This document shows, in pieces, positions 11,760 to 22,638 of a DNA stretch of 64,000 bases. The stretch lies in NCBI GenBank assembly GCA_027625915.1, contig JANTQA010000047.1, forward strand, positions 4,030,001 through 4,094,000, given 5' to 3'. The notes under the pieces were generated by a model, which saw only the letters and a program-made list of their open reading frames with translations, did not search any database and was not told the origin of the DNA. The translations under genes were made by a program, and so were the position numbers. How positions within the stretch are numbered: position 1 is the first letter of the stretch; the number at the start of each line of letters is the position of its first letter. Origin of the DNA: Anaeramoeba flamelloides (Eukaryota > Metamonada > Anaeramoebidae).

Positions 11760-12790
11760 ATAACAAACCGAAACAATTATTCAAAAATAATTCCCTCAAT
11801 AACAACTTAAAAATAAGATTATTGAAATCTTTTAGAAAACGCCAATTAAGATTTGGATTAGAAATTTTTAATTATAAAATAACAACACTTGATTATTTAA
11901 ATTCTTGGATAAATTCCTGGTCATATCACTGAAATATGTAAAATAAACATAACCACACCAATTTTGATTTACAAAACAGAATTTAAAATTGAAAATATGG
12001 TAATTTCGGTAAATAAAAAAAAATTCAAATTCAAAAAAATTTTAAAAATATTATTTCTACCTTATTGGTAAAAATTAATAAAATTTAATCAATGAACAAC
12101 AATAAAATCAATCGGAATTCAAAAGATTTAATTGAATTGAAAAAAAGAAATTTATAAATATACATATAATGATTTATCGAATTCCAAGAGCTGGGAATGC
12201 CGTTAGGTTTTTTTCAATTCAAGAAATAAAAAGATAATTTCAATAAATTTTCGGTTTATTTCTTGAATTGAAAGAAATTTTTCATTAGGTTTTCCAAATT
12301 TCAAAAATGTTGACTAAAATATTTGATTTTACTCTATTCTCTTAAAATTTAGAAAACCACCATTAACTTTATTTTAATTTTAGAAATTAATTGACAATTT
12401 CAATAATTTTCTAATTATTTCTCAAATTAAAAAAAAAGTTAGGCATTTGATGACACACCACATAAATATTTCACAATAATAAAATATCAAAACTCTTCAT
12501 TTAAAACTCAAAAATATTTAAATTATCCATCATGCTCAACAATCCATAAATTTAGGGCATTTACTAATTGCCTAAAAAGATATTATTATTTATATAGTGA
12601 AAACTCCAAATAAATTTTGTTTTTGATGTTTAAAATATGAACATAAATAAATAATAGAAAATATTGATCATTTTTTATGGATATGTCCATTCTATTAAAA
12701 AGATAGATTAATATTTCTTTATAAATTAAAAGAAATAAATCTTAATGAATTGATTTTAAACTGGCGGATTGAAATTATTTTCATTAATTA
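11760..12790 (+). mobile_element. Degenerate LINE fragment b
   Basis: Scattered plus-strand pieces match, in order, the ORF2 C-terminal half of the LINE at 32950-34210: RQLRFGLEIFN near 11835-11870 (other copy SQLYYGLEIFD), TPILIYKTEFKIE near 11955-11995 (SPRLIYKTEAKID) and IENIDHFLWICPFY near 12650-12700. The frame is broken many times and a hairpin pair (12199-12290 and about 12340-12445) interrupts the middle. This is an old insertion with no intact domain. Confidence 0.6.
12199..12290. repeat. Hairpin element bounded by GTTAGG and TTAGG
   Basis: Perfect 19-base arms, TTTCAATTCAAGAAATAAA at 12212-12230 and its complement at 12255-12273, flank a short loop. This is one of at least eight hairpins of the same architecture (T-rich outer arm, a variable middle block, TTTATTT/AAATAAA near the loop). 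Confidence 0.85.
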
Positions 12791-12882
12791 ATAATCGTGA
12801 AATCTATGATTTTACACTTAAATTTCTGAAAGGGAATTTAAGTCTAACGGCAACTAGAGTGTAATTTACACTTCTTCTCTCC
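12785..12882 (+). repeat. Structured element with GTGTAATTTACAC, copy 1
   Basis: About 100 bp consisting of TCGTGAAATCTATGATTTTA, a hairpin CTTAAATTTCTGAAAGGGAA closing with TTTAAG, a GC-richer stretch and the palindromic end AGTGTAATTTACACTTCTTC. Related copies are at 40056-40150 and 58890-58990 (both minus) and a decayed one at 53165-53276. The inner stem is kept while its loop varies. It could be a SINE-like element; no tRNA-type promoter is evident. Confidence 0.65.
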
Positions 12883-13252
12883 ATAATAAAAAAAAAAATT
12901 AACATTTTTTAATTGCTTAACTGATCCCACCAAAAAAAAATAACATGAGACTTCCAAAGAATACCTTGTCAGCAAATTGGCTCTTAATAATTCAGGAATT
13001 TTCATTGCAAACTGTTGATTTTAATTTCTAAATAAAATATATTATTTAATTTCCAATAGATTAAAACTCTCAATGTAAGCTTTTCAAAAAAGAAAAAGTT
13101 AATATTTTATTAAATCCAAAAACACAACCTGTTTCAATTTAAGATTAAAAACAAGGGTACTGAAATTATTAAAAGAAACAAACTAACAATAAAATGTAAA
13201 AATGATCCCAAACAAAAGACGATTTAAAATCAAATGTTCAAGAATAATATTA

Positions 13253-13915
13253 TTAATTTATATCTTCCTCTTCATCTGTTGAACCGAATTCGAGCTCATC
13301 CTCTTCATCACCGATCATTGGTTCTTCATTGATTAATGGCCTTGCTTCAAATCCGTCAACTCTACGTGTCTTTCGTCGTGTTAAGACAATCACGATGATG
13401 ACGGTGATAAATAAACACGATCCAAGAACAATAATTGCTACAACTAGCCCCGCGGTGGTTTGTTCATAAGCTTTTCCTTCAGTTTGGTAGTCTACGGATA
13501 ACGAGATATTATAAATGTCTTCGCTTAGCGGATTAATTACCAATTGAACAATCTCAGAATCGTTGTCGTCGGTTTGTGAGGTTTTGATACTTGCCTTCGA
13601 AAGGCATTGGCTTGAGGAAGTTGTTTGCTTTAGTGTTAGTAAATTTTGTTTGGTCAATTCTGGTGGATCCAATCCTGTCGTTAAATAGACTTCAATCTCT
13701 TTATCTTTTGAAGAGAGTGTGAGATCTAAATCCGATCCGCTGCTTTGTAGAGTAAAATAAAAGTATTGTGGAGTTTTTGGTGTGACGTTAACGAAATAAT
13801 TTAGTGGGGACACTTCAATGCCTTTGACTTCAATATCTGTTGTATTTGAATCGATCGTTGGGAAGAGTGCAAAGACTATTAAAAAAAATGTTGAACAATA
13901 TAAAAGACGGTTCAT
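13253..13915 (-). CDS. Small type I membrane protein with acidic tail
   Basis: Starting from the first ATG at 13915, this encodes 220 residues. Residues 1-23 form a signal peptide (hydrophobic LLYCSTFFLIVFALF core). The lumenal or extracellular part has sequons at N24 (NTT), N43 (NVT, followed by Pro) and N136 (NIS). Residues about 154-179 form one transmembrane helix followed by RRKTRR, a stop-transfer signal. The cytosolic tail is acidic and contains EARPLI (190-195), which fits the [DE]xxxL[LI] signal that sorts proteins to endosomes and lysosomes. The ectodomain pattern FYFTLQSSGSDLDLTLSS then VYLTTGLDPPEL weakly resembles PPC-type beta sandwiches; this is inference. No family assignment. 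An endolysosomal membrane protein is my best guess. No intron is needed and the frame ends in TAA. Confidence 0.85.
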   Translation of the reverse strand: MNRLLYCSTFFLIVFALFPTIDSNTTDIEVKGIEVSPLNYFVNVTPKTPQYFYFTLQSSGSDLDLTLSSKDKEIEVYLTTGLDPPELTKQNLLTLKQTTSSSQCLSKASIKTSQTDDNDSEIVQLVINPLSEDIYNISLSVDYQTEGKAYEQTTAGLVVAIIVLGSCLFITVIIVIVLTRRKTRRVDGFEARPLINEEPMIGDEEDELEFGSTDEEEDIN

Positions 13916-14849
13916 TAATTGGCTCAAAGAATATTTGGTTTGAATCTATGGAAGGACTTTTTGTTGTTTTGAAATGATCTTTTTATCAAGCAAAGTAATC
14001 AATTTTGAAAAAGTGTAAAAAATGACAGTTTTTGAGTTTGGACATGACAAAAATAGTACAAAAATTGGAAGTTACATTTTTAACTTGTCAACACTTTGTT
14101 TTTTGGAAATTGTTCCAATTTTGAAAGGAATTACCAGATCCAAATTCAACATCTTTCAATTTAAAAGTTATTACAATTCAAACTTTTAAAAACATGTAAT
14201 TTAAACAACTTTCCTCTTTTAGGTTTTCATAAAAAGAGTTTCAGATTATTTAAAAGTGTTTAATTATTTTTCTTTGAGAGTACTTTTGAATATTTCAATT
14301 AAATTCAAAATATTATCTTTGATTAATTGTATTGTTTCCCTTTTTTTGGCTTACAAAAGTTTGTACCAAGTATTTGAAATTTGAAAAAATATGAAAGAAT
14401 ATCAGAGATTAAAATCTTTTGTTGGTTGTTAGTCTGAAAGTTGGAAAAAGTCTTGAAAGTATTTTTATGGATCGTGATATTGTTGAAGTGTTAGATTAAA
14501 ATTACTTTAGGTGATGTTTCAGAATATTTTTCAGAAGAAAAGGGGTTGAATTTTCTGTAAGTTCTTTTCAACAGATTGAGTTTTTTTTTGTTTTACAAGA
14601 ATTTGCTTATTTAGACAATTCTTATTTAAGGGGATACCCACAATATATATTTCTCTATAATCTAAGTATGTTGTGAATTTTATTCGTGTGTTATGACTCA
14701 AATAACTTTCTGTGGCTCAAAAAAATTTATTACAAATCTTATAGTACAATAAATTATTCAATTTTTTTTACTTAATTATCACTATTTTGAATTGTTATTT
14801 GGGAATTTTTTTTTTAATTCCCTTTCCAAATTAAAAAATAGAAACCCAC

Positions 14850-15390
14850 TCAAAATAATAATATTCAGACATTAAATAATTCATATTTTAAAACTTCCAA
14901 AAGTAACTATTTTTTTAATATTTTAATTTCAAAGATTAACTCAATAATCATTAAAATAAAAACCAAAGACGGATTAGTTTTGTCTCCTTTCTGATAAAGC
15001 TAATGATAACATCACTATATTTCCAATATTTCAGAAATAATTTTTCAAAAAGTATATATATTTATTAATTATTAAATGTTTTCAAGAAATTGTTTTTTTT
15101 GAGAATAATCTTCCGAGACACCAAGCAAAGAATAGATATTTTACAATATTTGGTGGTCTGGATATTGATAATTAAACCTTTAAATTTATGGTGAAATGTA
15201 GATTTTATTCTGAATTATTTGGACATTTAACTAATACGAAGGATCATTTTTAATTATAAGAATCATCAAAAAAATATTATTACTAGACTAATCGATTATT
15301 TAGGGGTATTTGAACTTTGGCACACAAATGTGATTTACACCCAATAACAAAATTCTTAAATCTTAGGTTTCTCTTTGATCGAAGCTATTA
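14850..15390 (-). mobile_element. 0.74-kb TIR family, shortened inverted copy
   Basis: In reverse complement this matches the copies at 21732-22493 and 35609-36352: GATCAAAG near the end, TTATTGGGTGTAAATCAC, AATTAAAAATGATCCTT and the interior GATTAACTCAATAATCA. The outer left end is not clear. It lies head-to-head with the copy at 15640-16340. Confidence 0.6.
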
Positions 15391-15639
15391 AGTTAAGTCC
15401 AGTGATTTTTATGATTTTAAATGTTAAAATTATTCTAAATTAATAATATGTAATTTCTGTTTGTTCTCTCAAGAAATTTTTTTCTTATCTCTTACAGTAC
15501 AAACAAGTGGATTTCGGTAAAATTCTTCTCACCAATGAAATAAAAATTTTTTTATTCTGATTGTATTTTTTAACTTTAAGTGATTTGTTTCTAGTAAGGA
15601 GAAGTCAAAGATTGAAGAATTTTTTTATTAAATAAACTA

Positions 15640-16340
15640 AAAAAGTGCTACAATAGGTTCAAATATAACCTAAAAAATTGATTAGTATAGTAGTACTATT
15701 TTTTTGATGATTCTATCAATTAAAAATGATCTTTTTATTAGTTAAAAGTCCTAATAATTCAGAATAAATATCTCAAATTTATACAGCAAAGTTAAAGGTT
15801 GAATTATTAATATTCAGACTCCAAAGTTGCAAGATACATTTCTTCAATTTGTGGTGAAATGTAGATTAAAATCTAAAAAATTCAATTTTTTTAAAATATC
15901 AATAATTAACAAATAAATTCTTTTGAAAAATTATTTATGAAATATTGGAAATATAGTAATATTATAATTAGAGTCATAAAAAAGAAACAAAATTTATCAT
16001 TCTTTGGGGTTTTTATTTTTACGATTAAAGAGTTAATCTTTGAAATTAAAAGAATGATAAATTTTTTATTTTTAGAAGTTCTAAAGATGATCTAGTAAAT
16101 ATTGTAATATTATTAGTTGGCATTTCTTTTTTATCTTTTGGTAGAAGAAAATAATAAAAAAGTCCAAAATGAAACTTTTTAATTTTGATCATTAGTAAAA
16201 AATTTTATAAATTATTTGTAAAATAATATTTATAATAGATTTTTAAGAGCTACATAAACTATTTAAACATGTAGCACTAATAACATTAAAACATAATTAC
16301 AACACACTCAAACTATAGAAGAATCTATTACGAGGCTAAC
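15640..16340 (+). mobile_element. 0.74-kb TIR family copy
   Basis: Shares ATTAAAAATGATC, ATATTCAGACTCCAAAGTTG, GTGGTGAAATGTAGATTA and the right end GAAGAATCTATTACGAGGCT with other members. The left inverted end is not preserved. Non-coding. Confidence 0.6.
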
Positions 16341-17404
16341 ACATTTTGTGTCAAATATTTTATACTTTTTTTTGTTTCTGATTTCTTAAATATTCTTTAT
16401 CTTTTTGATTATTTTATTTTTAAAAAAATAAAACAGTTAATTTTAATAAAAAAATCACAACAAAATATAAGCAAATTTATAAATTTCAATATATAATGAA
16501 TGTACTTCTAGTATACACTCTAAGTGTTTCAAATAACCCGCAAACAATAAATTTTTTATTTAGGAAAAATTAATGAATAAAAAATTACAAATTGCATATT
16601 AGATTATTGTTTGAGTTTATAAAAAAGAATTGTAAGGGGTTTTCTTACCAGTATTTTTTGTGTGTTATTATTTTTTATTTTATGATTTATTTTGTGTCTT
16701 ATATATCGAAATCTACACCATTTAAGAAAATTCCCCTGAGTTGTACCTCTCTGAAATTGATCCAATTTACACCTAATAGACATATATTAAGTACTTTTAC
16801 CCCCCCCTTACTTTCCAATAGAAATACTAATTCATAGGTCTAGATATTTATTTTACTTTAATTATATTTATTCAAAATTAAAATTTTATATCTTTGATTA
16901 GTATTAATTGTTAAAAAAATTTCAAATCTAGTGGAATCTTGTATAAATATAAATTTTCTTTTCTGTCGTATAGTTTTATTTCTAAGACAACTTTTATAGT
17001 CATATGGTAGCGTATTACAAATATTTAATTTTTATAGTGGAACGAAAATTTCTTTTCGAGAAAAATATTATAATTTAAATTTTTCACAAACTATTTAAAT
17101 AGATTTTCGTGTGTTTATAATAAGAATAAAATAAAAAAAAAATCCCGTAATCTATGTAAAAAATAAATAAACCTCAGAAATAGATGAAGATATCGATCAT
17201 TTTTATGAAATTTCCCATTCGATGAAAAAAAAGAAAAAAAAATGAAAAAATTGGATTTAAGAAATAATACAAATTAAATAAACAATTAACAAATAAATTT
17301 CTTTGATATTATTCAAAATAAAGACACAATATTTATCCTTTCATTGGTTAATGATAACGAAAATTATGATTCTTTATTAAAAATTCGAAAAAAAAATTTA
17401 GAAA

Positions 17405-17655
17405 TTAGGAAAGTGCTGTGGAGTGCCTAGCTTTTCCATAATTTAAAAATATGAAAGAAAATCTTGTAATTTTTACTTTTTATTTCTAAAATTATAAAAA
17501 ATATAACGAGAGTGCCATAGAGTGCCTAGTTTTTTTTTAATTTTTGGAATGTAAAGAAAATTAAATAAATTTTCTTTACATTTCAAAAAGTAAAAAAAAA
17601 AACCTAACAAGTGTAAGAGGTTATTACTTCCCTCCCTTCAAAATAAAAAAAAAAA
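17405..17655 (+). repeat. Hairpin array with degenerate 3' box and A-rich tail
   Basis: Contains AGTGCTGTGGAGTGCCTAG and, 100 bp on, AGTGCCATAGAGTGCCTAG, each opening a hairpin. The second (17526-17605) has arms GAATGTAAAGAAAATT / AAATTTTCTTTACATTTC and ends in CCTAACAAG. Then follow TAAGAGGTTATTACTTCCCT (compare the conserved box) and an A-run. Same order as at 34229-34790. Confidence 0.65.
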
Positions 17656-18266
17656 AAGAATTCTTCGCTACAAGTCTTATGAATGTTGAACAATTTTTAT
17701 AATTTTTATTTTAATTTTTTTTTTCGTTTTCAGAACAGATAAAAAAATCTATTTCATTGTATGACTAAGAATTAACAATATGTTTAAAATTGTAACCATA
17801 ATATACTGTGAAAGAAATGAAAGTGTGAGATAGAAAATGAATTTTCTGTTATTCATAGCCTTCACAGTCGGATTGATACAGCTATAGTTTATGTAGTTTT
17901 GTTTCAAATATTTTATTTGCTCTGAAAGAGTATTTTCTGTATATAATATTATTTATGGTTTTTTTAACCTAAAATTCTCAAAAATAAAAAATACCAAAAT
18001 CACATCAAAAGACATTTTACTATTAAAAAAAAAAACGTGTTTGTATTTCTTGGTATTTTAATATATTACTCAGACACTTTAAGAAAAAGTTAATCTCATG
18101 AGATAATTAAACTCATTTTAAAAAAGTTTGAATCAAAAAAATTTTCAAAAGGTAAATAAATAAACAAAAAGAAAAATTATCTTTGTGTAAAAAACAGTAA
18201 AAAATCAATGGAAACGAAACTTGATTATTTTTCAAAAATCTTGTTTGTTAAAAAAATATCCAATAA

Positions 18267-20441
18267 TTAATTCATATTGGGTGGCTTTTCAATGTTACAA
18301 CTTTTTTCCCACATTTCTGATTCTGTATAAACCCTTTGCGAATTAAATAACATTTGTAAATTTTCGTTAGCAAAAAAATCATAAATACAGCTTTGAAACT
18401 TTTTAAGTTGAGAAATTGACTCCCAAATTTTGACCATTTTTTTCCAATGTATGAGATTATTATTGATGTTATTTGGCAAATCCTCATTATTTGAAATTTC
18501 GGCCAAGAAGGAGCCGAGATACGGTATCAAAGGAGGATTTGAATTTAAAGTGATTATTTTTAATTGTTTGCACCCATTCAAAACATCTGTTAAATTGTCA
18601 AGTGTGTTTAAAATGTCAATAATATGCTTAGGAACCTTCTTCCAAGTTTTTTCAAGCCTCGAAACGACAGTATTCTGTAGACCCGACACCACAGCAAACA
18701 TATCATTAAAATTTTTTAGATCTTCAAGTTCATTGGCAATTTTTATACATTTAATTATTTTGATCACTCTTGTATTTTCATCTGTCTCCGATAAAATTGC
18801 ACTTGAGATACAATCTGCTAAAAAATTAAATTGATTGATCATTTGAACAATGTTTGGTGATTTCTGATTTTTATCGGCTTGTGTCCAAGATTTATTAAAA
18901 AATTCGCTTGTTTCAATTTTGTTAAAGATTTTGTGAGTATTCAAAGTCAATTGAATTGCAATCGCCGTTTCTTCGAAATCCAAAAATGAATTTTGATCTG
19001 ATATTTGTTTTTTTTGTGGCTTAAAAGATTGTATTTTGATTTGATTCTCAGTATTTTGATTTCTTTTCTTTTTTTTTTGATTTTTTTTTTTTTTTTTTTT
19101 GATTTTTTTATTTCTTTTATTATTTTTCTTTGGATTTTTCTTTTTCTTTTTCTTTTTCTCATTCAATTTTCCTTTAACTTTTTCTTTCACGCCCTCTTTC
19201 TCTTTCTCTTTCTCTTTCTCTTTCTCTTTCTCTTTCTCTTTACCAGTACTCTTTTCATTTTTGGTTTCTTTTTTTTTTGATTTTTTTTCTTTTTCTTTTT
19301 CTTTTTGATTTTTTTCATTAGTTAAATCTTGATTATTTTGTGGATTTAATTTATCTAAAATTAATTGAATTTTGTTAGTAACTTCTTTAAAATTTTCGTT
19401 ATCATTTAAAATTTTCATTTTTTTTGTAATAACTGCAATGTTTCCTTTTGAAATTTTCAAATAATAACCTTCTAATATTTTTAAAATTATTTCTAATACT
19501 AAAATTTGGATTTTAATTCGTTGATTTTTCTTTATTGTTTGTTTTGTTCTGGGATTGTTTTTTTGGACAACAAACCTTTCCCATAATCGCTGTAATACTA
19601 TATTTTCGTTTACAATTGTTGGAAGTAATTCAACAAAAATTTCATTGAATATTGATGATTGTGTTTCTAAATTGGTAATTATTATAATTTGTTATTTATG
19701 AATAAATATTATATATATATATAAATAAATTGATATAAAGGAAAAATAATTAAATTTTATTTAAAAAAATTTTGGAAAAAAACAATTAATAATTACCAGG
19801 CGTTGTTAAAAATTCAATTAATTTATTTAAACTAATACCACTAATATAATTATAAATTTGTTCATTGTTTATTATATTTTGTTTAGAATTTTCTTCGACT
19901 TGAGTCATAATTAAATTTTTAACATCACTTTTCATTTCTTCCCAAAAATTGGTTTCGACATTAACCATTTCTTCTTTAGAATATTCTTTTTTTATAATTT
20001 CTTTATTTTTAATTAATTTTAATGTTGAGAAATGTTTGATTCCTTGATCATAAAAATTTTTTGAAAGATCCAATAATTTTAAATTCTCTTTTTGTGTTTT
20101 TTCTTTCTCTATAATCTGATCCTTCTCTTGCTCCTTCTCTTTTGTTTTTTCTTTTCCAATTTCTTGTTCTTTTTCAATTTCATTTTTTTGTATATTTTCA
20201 TCTCCTTTCTCTTTTTCTTTTTCCTTTTCCTTTCCCTTCCCTTTTCCTTTTTCTTTTTCTTTTTCTTTTTCTTTTTCTTTATCTTTATCTTTTTCTTCTT
20301 CTACTAAATAAATTGAATATAAAATATTTGTTTGATTTCTTTGTAATTTATATTTTTGAATCAATTTTTCAAGTATAAGTTTTACTGGAAAATTACCATC
20401 TAATAAAATATTTGTTGTTTTTTGTCCAGGCAAAATTAAAA
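18267..20441 (-). CDS. Ras guanine-nucleotide exchange factor (RasGEF), 5' end unresolved
   Basis: Two exons are resolved: 20441-19797 and 19666-18267, joined across a 130-bp intron (donor GTAATT, acceptor TTTAG, phase 1), giving LTTP-ETQSSIFNEIF. Domain order: a ubiquitin-like fold (LILPGQKTTNILLDG, then LDLSKNFYDQGIKHFSTLKL) split by a KE-rich insert; the RasGEF_N helical module (LNKLIEFLTTP through LRLWERF-type FVELLPTIVNENIVLQRLWE); a second Lys/Glu insert of about 120 residues; and the CDC25-like catalytic domain from LDFEETAIAIQLTLN to the end, with NQFNFLADCISSAIL and NPPLIPYLGSFLAEI. It would load GTP onto a Ras or Rap GTPase at membranes. No in-frame ATG exists at the 5' end: upstream exon(s) are missing. 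Acceptors at 20442/20443 (TTGTAG) or 20491/20492 (TATAAG) both keep the frame; I chose the first. Stop TAA. Confidence 0.88.
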
Positions 20442-22638
20442 CTACAATACATGGTTTATATGCAAAGTGTACTATATCATCATCATATTTCTTATAGTAT
20501 AGAAGATTTTATGATAATAATAATATAAAAATTGTTTTAAATATTTTTTTGAACAATTAGAAATGAAAAAATTGTAATAATAAGAAAAATATTAATTATT
20601 TATTTTTGCAATCCTGTTAAATAAGTAATATCATACCTAATTATACTAGATGAATGCTTTTTTTTTTTTTTTTTTTTTGAGAAAAATGTTTTTGAGTATC
20701 AACAGATAAAATAAATGCTTTGTTTCATTTTTATAACTTTTACAATGTTTTTTTTTTTTTTCAAAACATTTGATCCTTAACAATAAATCCTCACTCTAAA
20801 ATTTTTGGCATGTTTTTTTTTTTTTTTTTGATTGATAATTATTTTATGTATTTTTATTTTATTTTTATTAGAAACAAACAATTTTTCAAAATTCTGACTT
20901 ATTACCCATTAAATCTAGTATCTCAAACCTTAATTGAATAAAAATTCATATTTTAATTGATTTAAGAGTTTTTTTTTACCCCAAAAAACTCTTTTTTTTT
21001 CTTGAGTAGATAGCTATTAAAATTACAGTGATAAAAGCCAACAAAAATATAATAATTGAACAATTTGATGCTATTCAATATTGATTATATTTTTGCACCA
21101 TTTTCCAGTCAAAGTAGACCACCAATATAGGCGAATTACATTTGTTTAAAGGCTTTAAATGGATATTAGAAGAAATAATTTATTTTGAAAATTTCAAAAT
21201 TGAAATCATTTTTTCACATTTTTTCTCTTTTTTCTTTTTCAATTTTTTTTTGGGAACGTAATTGATTTGAAAATTTTTTTTTTTATTATTGTGTGATCGA
21301 TAGTCACTCAGTAAAAACAAGTTATTCTAATATTATTGTAAAAGTGAAAACTAATGTAGAAAAATCATATTGATTTTTATTGGAATTTTATTTGATCTTT
21401 AATTTGAGATTAAAATGAGCATTGTTGTTTTTCTCAAATTGTCACCTAAGAATTTTTGTTTTTCAATTTTGAAGAAAATATATTGATTTATTAGTTTTAA
21501 TTCAGATAAATATCAACTAGTATTTGAATGTGTATTAATTCTACATATTTCTAATTTATTCTTCAAAAGGTCAATTATAAAAAATAATTGATATTTGAAA
21601 AAAATTGTGTGCTGCTTTAACTTAAACAAAGTTTAAATCAATATTTTTAATAATGAGAAAATATAAATTAAAGAATTTAGTTTTTATATATTCTAAATTT
21701 TCAATTTTATTGTTTAATGTAAGTTAATGAATTAGCATCTACCACGAAGAAGCCTAAAATTAAAGTATTTTGTTATTGAATGTAAATCATATGAGTATAC
21801 TGTAGTTCAAATATATCTCTAAAAATTTGATGAGTTAAGTAAAATAGTATGAAAATTTGATCTTATCGATTAAAAATGATACTTCGAATTAGGAAAAAAC
21901 CCAAAGATTTTTTGAAAAATATCTATATCCCTAGACTAATTTAAAGGACGAATCATGAATATTCAGACTCCAAAGTTGCAAAATATCTTTCTTATATTTG
22001 TCTCGAAATATAGATTAGTTGCTAAAAAAAATCAATTTATTAAAAAATTGAATAATTAATGAATAGATTTTTATGACAAATTATTTCTGCAAATATCAGA
22101 AATATATTGGTGTTACAATTAACTTTATAAAAAGTAAACAACACTAATTAATCTTTAGTTTTTATATTAATGATTATTGATTTAAATCTTTGAAATTAAA
22201 AAAATAGAAAAAATAGTTACTTTTGGGATGGTTCTAAATATTTATTATTATATACTGTATTATATTAATTTTATGATTTTCTATCTTTTGATTTGAGAAA
22301 AGGTCATAAAAAAAAAAATCCAAAATGACAATTATTTAATTGTGATCCTTTGCAAAAAAATCTATTAATTTATTTGTGAAATAAGATTTAAAATATATTT
22401 TTTAGATAAATTTGAATCCTGGAGCACACATATGATTTATATTCAATATTAACATTCAAAAATTTTAGAAAATTCTTTGCAGTAGACGCTAATTCCTTAA
22501 ATAACAATAAAACGGATTAACAAAAAAGTTTAAATTGAAAATTATGGCTATGGATTATTAAAAAACTTTTAGTAATCACGTTTTAAAAATTGCCATATTA
22601 ATCTCAATCATTAATGTTAAATATTTCTAGTGTGGTTA
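20442..22638. other. AT-rich stretch upstream of the RasGEF gene
   Basis: About 2.2 kb. The first exon(s) of the RasGEF should lie somewhere here, but I could not place them. Contains T-tracts and one copy of the 0.74-kb TIR family (21732-22493). A stretch near 21340-21600 resembles 44090-44530 (shared ATCATATTGATTTTTATT and ATTATAAAAAATAATTGATA), a possible further dispersed repeat. Confidence 0.55.
21732..22493 (+). mobile_element. 0.74-kb TIR family copy
   Basis: The left end TAGCATCTACCACGAAGAAG and right end (reverse complement) TTAGCGTCTACTGCAAAG are inverted. Just inside, TTATTGAATGTAAATCATAT on the left pairs with ATTGAATATAAATCATATGT on the right. The interior matches the other copies (ATATTCAGACTCCAAAGTTG). 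No coding capacity. Confidence 0.7.

Larger units (their letters stand above)
7719..13252. other. AT-rich intergenic stretch with LINE relics and MITEs
   Basis: About 5.5 kb without a supported host gene. It contains a MITE (8942-9369), a LINE 3' fragment on the minus strand (10225-10626), a dispersed repeat (10840-11150) running into a purine-only tract (11163-11300), a degenerate LINE fragment on the plus strand (11760-12790) and a structured repeat (12785-12882). The remaining sequence is featureless A/T. Confidence 0.7.
13916..18266. other. AT-rich intergenic stretch
   Basis: About 4.3 kb without a supported gene. It contains two oppositely oriented copies of a 0.5-0.75 kb TIR family (14850-15390 and 15640-16340) and a hairpin array with 3' box (17405-17655). 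The only notable open frame (16592-16837) has AT-driven composition and no recognisable feature. Confidence 0.65.

Noticed and set aside
19005-19308. Phe/Leu-rich plus-strand frames resembling membrane proteins
   Set aside because: They are the antisense of the KEKEKE codons of the RasGEF; the same applies to 20092-20378.
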